Origin: Magnolia sinica
Taxonomy: Eukaryota > Streptophyta > Magnoliopsida > Magnoliales > Magnoliaceae
Length of the DNA: 64,000 bases
Direction of reading: 5' to 3'
Assembly (NCBI RefSeq): GCF_029962835.1
Contig: NC_080579.1
Coordinates: 81,609,959 to 81,673,958, forward strand
The notes beneath the pieces are model-generated. The model did no database searches. It worked only from the letters and a program-made list of their open reading frames with translations, and was not told the DNA's origin. Position 1 is the first letter of the stretch, and each line of letters opens with the position of its first letter. Positions 59,091 through 64,000 of the stretch are shown here, in pieces. A program made the translations under genes and the position numbers.

Positions 59091-59722
59091 TTAGTACACA
59101 ATCCGCTCCCTATCCTTTCAACTTGACAATTTTTAGAGCAATTTTATCGTTGGTGTCAAATAATGGACGGATTAGATTTTATATTAACTCAAATTATAGT
59201 ACTAAATTGTGGAGCTCAGTTGCTAAGCCGCTGTCCCAAAGTCAGATTGGTTAAACCACTTTAACCTTTGATTCATGGACAACTGATCGCTTAAATAGGG
59301 CCGTTGGATAGTTTTCATTATTAAGTGTCCAATCAATTCCACCAATCTGAAGAAGGTAATGTTTGGTTCACGATACATTTAAACATGGACCAACAACTTG
59401 GACGGTTTAATTACTTGTTTTCTAAGGATGCAATTTTAAAGGAAAAAGTGCCTGCTTATCATCCATCACACTCTATCAGAGTATCAAAAGCTTTTATGAC
59501 GAGAAAGAGAAGCTTTCCTTATTGGTGCGGTTGTACGACGTCAGCTATGTTGGATTATGGTTAGTGGTCCCCATCACTCACGGGGCTTCTTTTTCTTTCA
59601 TCAGGCATGATGCCACCACTCAACGTATAAGACATCTAAGCCGTTCATTAGATGGGGTTGACCATGAAGCTTGATCCGGCTCAGAATCAAGGCTTCTTGA
59701 CTCATCAGAGAGCTAGTGGATT
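59091..59722. other. Intergenic sequence, nothing recognised
   Basis: ORFs are short and unrecognised; no terminal repeats or tandem arrays are visible. Confidence 0.5.
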
Positions 59723-60242
59723 AGGTGTTAGCCGGGTAAGGGTAACACCTTGTAGCTGTTACCCTACCCTTACCGTGGGGTCCACCTTGATGATGTGTTG
59801 TATATCCACGCTGTCCGTCCATTTTTCTGTACAATTTAGGATGTGGTCCTAAAAATTAAGCAGATACAAATCTAAGGTCCACCACACCATAAGAAACAGT
59901 GGTGATTGAATGCCCACCATTAAAATCTTTCGAAAGCTAATGGTAAGAAGATCCATAATGTTTATTTTTAATCCAACCCGTTGGTAAGGTCAACCAAATA
60001 TAAATTTGATCCAAAACTTTTGTGGCCTTAAAAAAGCTTTTTATGATTGTTCACCCAAGTGGTATGGTCCATTGGAGATTTAGATCTGCTTAAATTTTAC
60101 TATAACAGCTTAAATTGAGCTGAAAAAATAGTTGGGAGAGTAGATATACCAATACATTAATCAAGGTGGGCCCCACATGGTAAGGGTAATATCCGCTAAG
60201 GTGTTACCCATGTAAGAGCTAATCCGCTTGGATAACACCTTA
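59723..60242. mobile_element. Foldback MITE with AGGTGTTA ends
   Basis: The left arm (aggtgttagccgggtaaggg...ttacccttaccgtggggtcc, to about 59825) is inverse to the right arm (about 60125-60242: ...ggtgggccccacatggtaag, then ctaaggtgttaccc and ggataacacct). Arms of about 100 bp with mismatches. No ORF. Confidence 0.7.
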
Positions 60243-60260
60243 GTACGTGTTGCCACTTTT

Positions 60261-60868
60261 CAGGGTCTGTTTGGGAGCATGGATTTGGAACTCATGGATT
60301 TTAAATCCCTTTATCCTGTTTGGCACCCTATATTGGGAATCAACTTTAGTTCAAAAGTAGCTATGTATGGTATATTGACAGGGGATTGAATTTAATTATT
60401 AAATCAACTTTAATATCTTTACTCAGTGAACATGAAGGTAATGTTTGACACAATGGTTGTAATAAGCCCGTTAAAATATATGCTTTGCCCAAAAAATGAT
60501 AAAATTCCAACTCCCAAAAGGGCCACAAGCATAAGATTATGTACGAGCAACTAACTAATGATTTTTAACCATTAATTTACATGAAAAATGTTTAGACAAT
60601 GCTAATCATCATATTAAAGTAATTATAGTGATGCAATTGCTAATCTAATTGTTTCGGGATATCATTAGTGCACCATATACTCAATGGTGCAATAGCCTAG
60701 TGTCACACATGTTACACATGCAACTCTTGAAAGGATTTTAGGTGTAATTCAAGCTTTCATTCTTGGATTTCAAACCATTTGGATTTGAAACCCCTTGTTG
60801 CTTTATGGTTCTAAACAACAAGGAGATTTTAAATCCCCTCAAATCCATAGTGCCAACCGAACTCTGAA
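60261..60868. mobile_element. Candidate MITE with GGGTCTGTTTGG ends
   Basis: The left end gggtctgtttgggagcatgg, then atttgg, is a rough inverse of the right end aaatccatagtgccaaccga, then actc. No clear target duplication. Interior AT-rich, no ORF. Confidence 0.45.
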
Positions 60869-60879
60869 CGTATTTGTTA

Positions 60880-61310
60880 CATATTCACCCTATCTAACTA
60901 TTTTTCCTATGCAATCCAAACCTTAAGAAAATCCAAATCTCAGCCACCAAAACAGTGATGAAAGACTGGTAAAAACTTTTTGTGGGCCACAAAAGTTTTG
61001 GATCAAACCAATCTTTGTATTTTCCCTTTATCCAGGTCTTCTTGGCATTATCAACAGGTTGGCTGGCAAATAAACATTACAAAAGCCTTACAATGGGCCT
61101 TTTGGAATTTTTTACGGTGAGGCACTCAATCACCAGTGTTTGCGGTGGTGTGATCTACCTGAGACTTAGGATCTGCTTAACTTTAAAAACCACATCCTAA
61201 AATGGACTGGAGAAATGGATGGACGGCATGGATATACAAAACAACATCAAGATGGGCCCCACAGTAAGGGTAAAACCTACTAAGGTGTTACCCGGGTGAC
61301 ACCTAATCCA
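60880..61310. mobile_element. Degenerate foldback MITE, right arm preserved
   Basis: The right arm at about 61200-61310 (atggatggacggcatggata, catcaagatgggccccac, actaaggtgttacccgggtg) matches the family at 59723-60242. The left arm near 60880-60915 is only faintly recognisable. Confidence 0.5.
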
Positions 61311-61648
61311 CTCCTTATCTGGGAGATGTTTGGAGACTGGTCCATCCACGATTGAACCCTAACGACAAATGGATTTGATCAGTCAACCGCGGGCCCCACT
61401 GGTACAAACTCTAAACGCCACGCTTGTATGGTATACTGATAAACAATCGTGATCATGAGAACCATACTGGATGCTCTTCCAGATTGGAAGATCTTGACCA
61501 CTAAAACTTAAAACCATGGTTCTTTAATGCTTAGGGTTGTCCAGTCAGTCTATTTTTAGCACATCTTACATCCACATTTGGGCTATACTTGGACGGTTCG
61601 GATTACTATATATGTATGCCATATCACCATTTTAAACATGTTGGTTGG
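61311..61648. other. Intergenic sequence, nothing recognised
   Basis: A cgggccccactgg word near 61391 is the only repeat-like piece seen. Confidence 0.5.
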
Positions 61649-64000
61649 TGTAATGACCTTGGAAATTTTGTGCTAATCTTTCCTTAAGTAGTTGTTTTAG
61701 GGGTAATTAGCGCTATACTCGATTGCTTGTGAAATTCGCATCAATCACTTTAAATTGTATCTGCATGACTCAAAACTTGTAAATTAGTTAGCGCTATGTT
61801 ACTCTGAAATCTGGGATCCATCGCTAAATCCAGTTGTTCTGGAGAATTTTTGAAAGTTCTGGATCGGAACTGGACCGCGAGTCGAAAGTCCGATTGCGAT
61901 GATCCTACGCTGTTGCGGTCACTATGTTGGGCTTGACCATCACCTCGAAAATCAAGTCCATGTGATGTTCTGGGTCGATTTGATTAAGTTCGGAGTGAAG
62001 AGTGTGAGAACGGTTGGAAATTTATTAAGCCTTTATGAAATCTGAGTCGTGTCGCTTATGCGACGATTTTAAGCTATCTGACCATTGGATTCTGATCCAA
62101 TTTCACCCTCTGATCAGGGAAGGTGGCCCAGGCATGTCCTTGTGTTTGTGGACCTGATCAAGATTCTGTGACCGTTGAATTGAGTGTGGTCCGCTACGGC
62201 TGATCTGAAGAGCTGGTCAGTACGAAAACTCAGCCTGACCTAGATCCATAGTCAGTGAGCTTAAGTCCGACCTTTCGTGGTATTTGGCCCACCAGAAGTG
62301 CTTCGTTGGATCGCGAGAGTCAGGTTTTGGTTATACCCTAAGTATACCTTGGCCCTGGGGTTATTTTCATCAAAGTTAGGCCTATTTATAGTCATTAAAC
62401 CCTAGCTCTCTTTTCCATACGAATTTTCTCTAACCCTAGCTTGGAAAGAGAGTGGAAAAGAGAGAGAAAGTGAGAGAGAAGTTGGTGAATCATCTTGGAT
62501 TCTTTCCTATTCTTCTACATCCTTGAATCTTCACTTTGAATCGTTATTCTGACGATTCTGAGTTCATCTTGGGATAAGTTAACCTAACCCTAATCTATGT
62601 TAGAGCTTAGAATAGTCTTGGTGTTGTTGTATCCCATTTCTATTCTTGCCTTAGGTTATTCTGTTGCCGTTGACGAAGACATCTCGTCTGAAATCAGTTC
62701 GGTATTTCTTTTCTGGCTTAAGGTGCGGACTTTAAGTGTATAGGTTATGGTTTTCAAGGCTTTCAATGCCAGTTAATAATTTATTCTTGTTATGAATGAG
62801 ATTTCACATGCCAAATGTTGTGTTTATGTTGCGTTCCTAATATGCATGTGTTATATTGAGATTTGTGTATTCTATGTGTATGTATAAAGTACCGTATACG
62901 TATAAAATATGCACTTGTGTTTGCCATGATTATTTGTCATGTATGCATGCTAGATGTATGTATGACAACTCCTTGGTAAAAGGAATTGTCCAAATGTGTG
63001 TATTTCAACATACGTCATGTATGTTGTATCATGTATTCTAAGTGTTTATAGAAATGTCTGAATGATCTAAAGTGTGATATTTCAACCTAGTATGGGCATT
63101 GAGAAGCGATTCTCAACTCTCCCACTAGTGTGTATGATTTCCTTCTTGCTAGTTACATTCCATGTTATTTAATTTCAAGCATTACTTATGCTTACATTTA
63201 TGTTAAGTTGATATTCTTCAGATGCTTGAGTACCACTTGATTTAAGTTGTTATTCCATTACTGTTTTACATTCAATATGAATATCTGTTGCAGTGTAATG
63301 TGTGTGGGACTATGAATAGTCCAAGAAATCGGTAATCTGCCTTAAGGTTGTGGTTGAGATTGCTTTCGCCATAATGGATGTAATTAGACGAACCCGAGCT
63401 GTATTAGAGTTGACGGCAGTGGTTTGGCCACACAGAGTATTTGCGCACTCTATGTCCTTTAACCCAACGTGCGCTCGTGCTAGTCGAGTTTGTCAAGTAA
63501 CCCGATTGTCCGATGTATGTTCACCATGTATGGACGCTACTGCTTGAATCTAGGGTACCGAACTTACCGGTGTGATCCGCTAAGACTCATGGCCGGACAT
63601 GGTGGTATGGGACACCGTGGTCGAGCTGTCGGCCTACGCTGGGGTGACGAGCCTCCCTGTAGTGACCAGTAAACAATTAAACTCGTGAGCCGATTATGGT
63701 GGTATGGGACACTATATTCGTGTTGTCGGCCTACATTGATTGGTGACGAGCCCTTTGTAGTGACCTCGAGCATACCTGGATACCGCAATGAGGTGACAAG
63801 CCGAACTGTGATAATAAAGGTATGAAAGGCGTGCATTGTTTGGTGACAAGCCATTTGCTACGACCTGAAACCATATGATCGTATGAGATGTCTAGGACTG
63901 ACGACCCTAGAATGGATCACTGTTTGAATGGTGATATGGGGAAGGTATCTTAGCTTCACAATCCTGCTGTATGAAAAGGACTAATAACAACTTGGTAATC
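61649..64000 (+). mobile_element. Probable long LTR of another Ty3/gypsy element (cut by window edge)
   Basis: Begins TGTAATGACCTTGG, a form resembling Tekay/Del-type LTR starts. A TATA-like tatttata lies at 62383-62390, about 735 bp in, followed by an aaccctagctctc leader and GA-rich sequence, a layout typical of plant LTR promoters. Later, gtggtatgggacac occurs at about 63602 and 63700, with gtcggcctac and ggtgacgagcc beside each copy, a short ~98-bp duplication. No coding sequence up to the window end. The LTR call is inferred from these signs; its end and partner are not visible. Confidence 0.5.
62383..62390 (+). promoter_or_regulatory. Probable TATA box of the right-edge LTR
   Basis: tatttata about 25-35 bases before an attaaaccctagctctc start-like region. 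Confidence 0.45.

Overview
This is a repeat-rich, heterochromatin-like stretch of a plant nuclear genome. I see no intact host gene. The plant assignment rests on Athila-type Ty3/gypsy elements primed by tRNA-Asp, a Ty1/copia element primed by initiator tRNA-Met, Tourist-like, hAT-like and CACTA-like DNA elements, and a long array related to the plant telomere word CCCTAAA. From memory, the very abundant GTGGGGCCCACCATGATGTATGT-like foldback repeat suggests a woody magnoliid; this is a weak guess.

Layout. 1-12436: Athila copy A, cut by the left window edge, with its gag split by a 4.1 kb solo-LTR-like insertion (421-4556); its pol has three in-frame stops and two frameshifts. 12437-16406: foldback MITEs, CT-rich sequence and a Tourist-like MITE. 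16407-18290: broken SRP54 exons, with a MYND-type exon on the opposite strand and an unidentified exon-like ORF in the gap between them. 18976-19476: 167-bp tandem repeat. 19490-24630: 5 kb telomere-word satellite with a ~735-bp higher-order period. 24840-25524: one end of a CACTA-like element. 25525-35790: a ~795-bp repeat in tandem, interrupted by a complete copia element (26258-33902, TSD ttata) and an hAT-like MITE. 35791-39676: AT-rich sequence with (CT)n tracts and a degenerate tandem repeat. 39677-58809: Athila copy B with both 2260-bp LTRs, inserted in a foldback MITE. It carries an internal ~0.99 kb LTR segment that replaces the protease core, and a second, inverted 6.3 kb solo-LTR-like insertion (47229-53565, TSD gaact). 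58810-61648: more foldback MITEs. 61649-64000: start of another LTR running off the window.

The order of events can be read from the nesting: foldback MITE, then Athila B, then the giant LTR family. The most unusual structures are (1) an internalised segment in Athila B whose two ends match the expected ends of minus-strand strong-stop cDNA; (2) a copia gag-pol frame with no frameshift but exactly six premature stops, all TAG; (3) two insertions of one giant-LTR family in two copies of the same Athila family, in opposite orientation; (4) two-level tandem arrays (735-bp and 262-bp periods); (5) one foldback module shared by free MITEs, Athila U3 and the giant LTRs. No CRISPR, operon or prokaryotic feature is present. 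All comparisons were done by eye.
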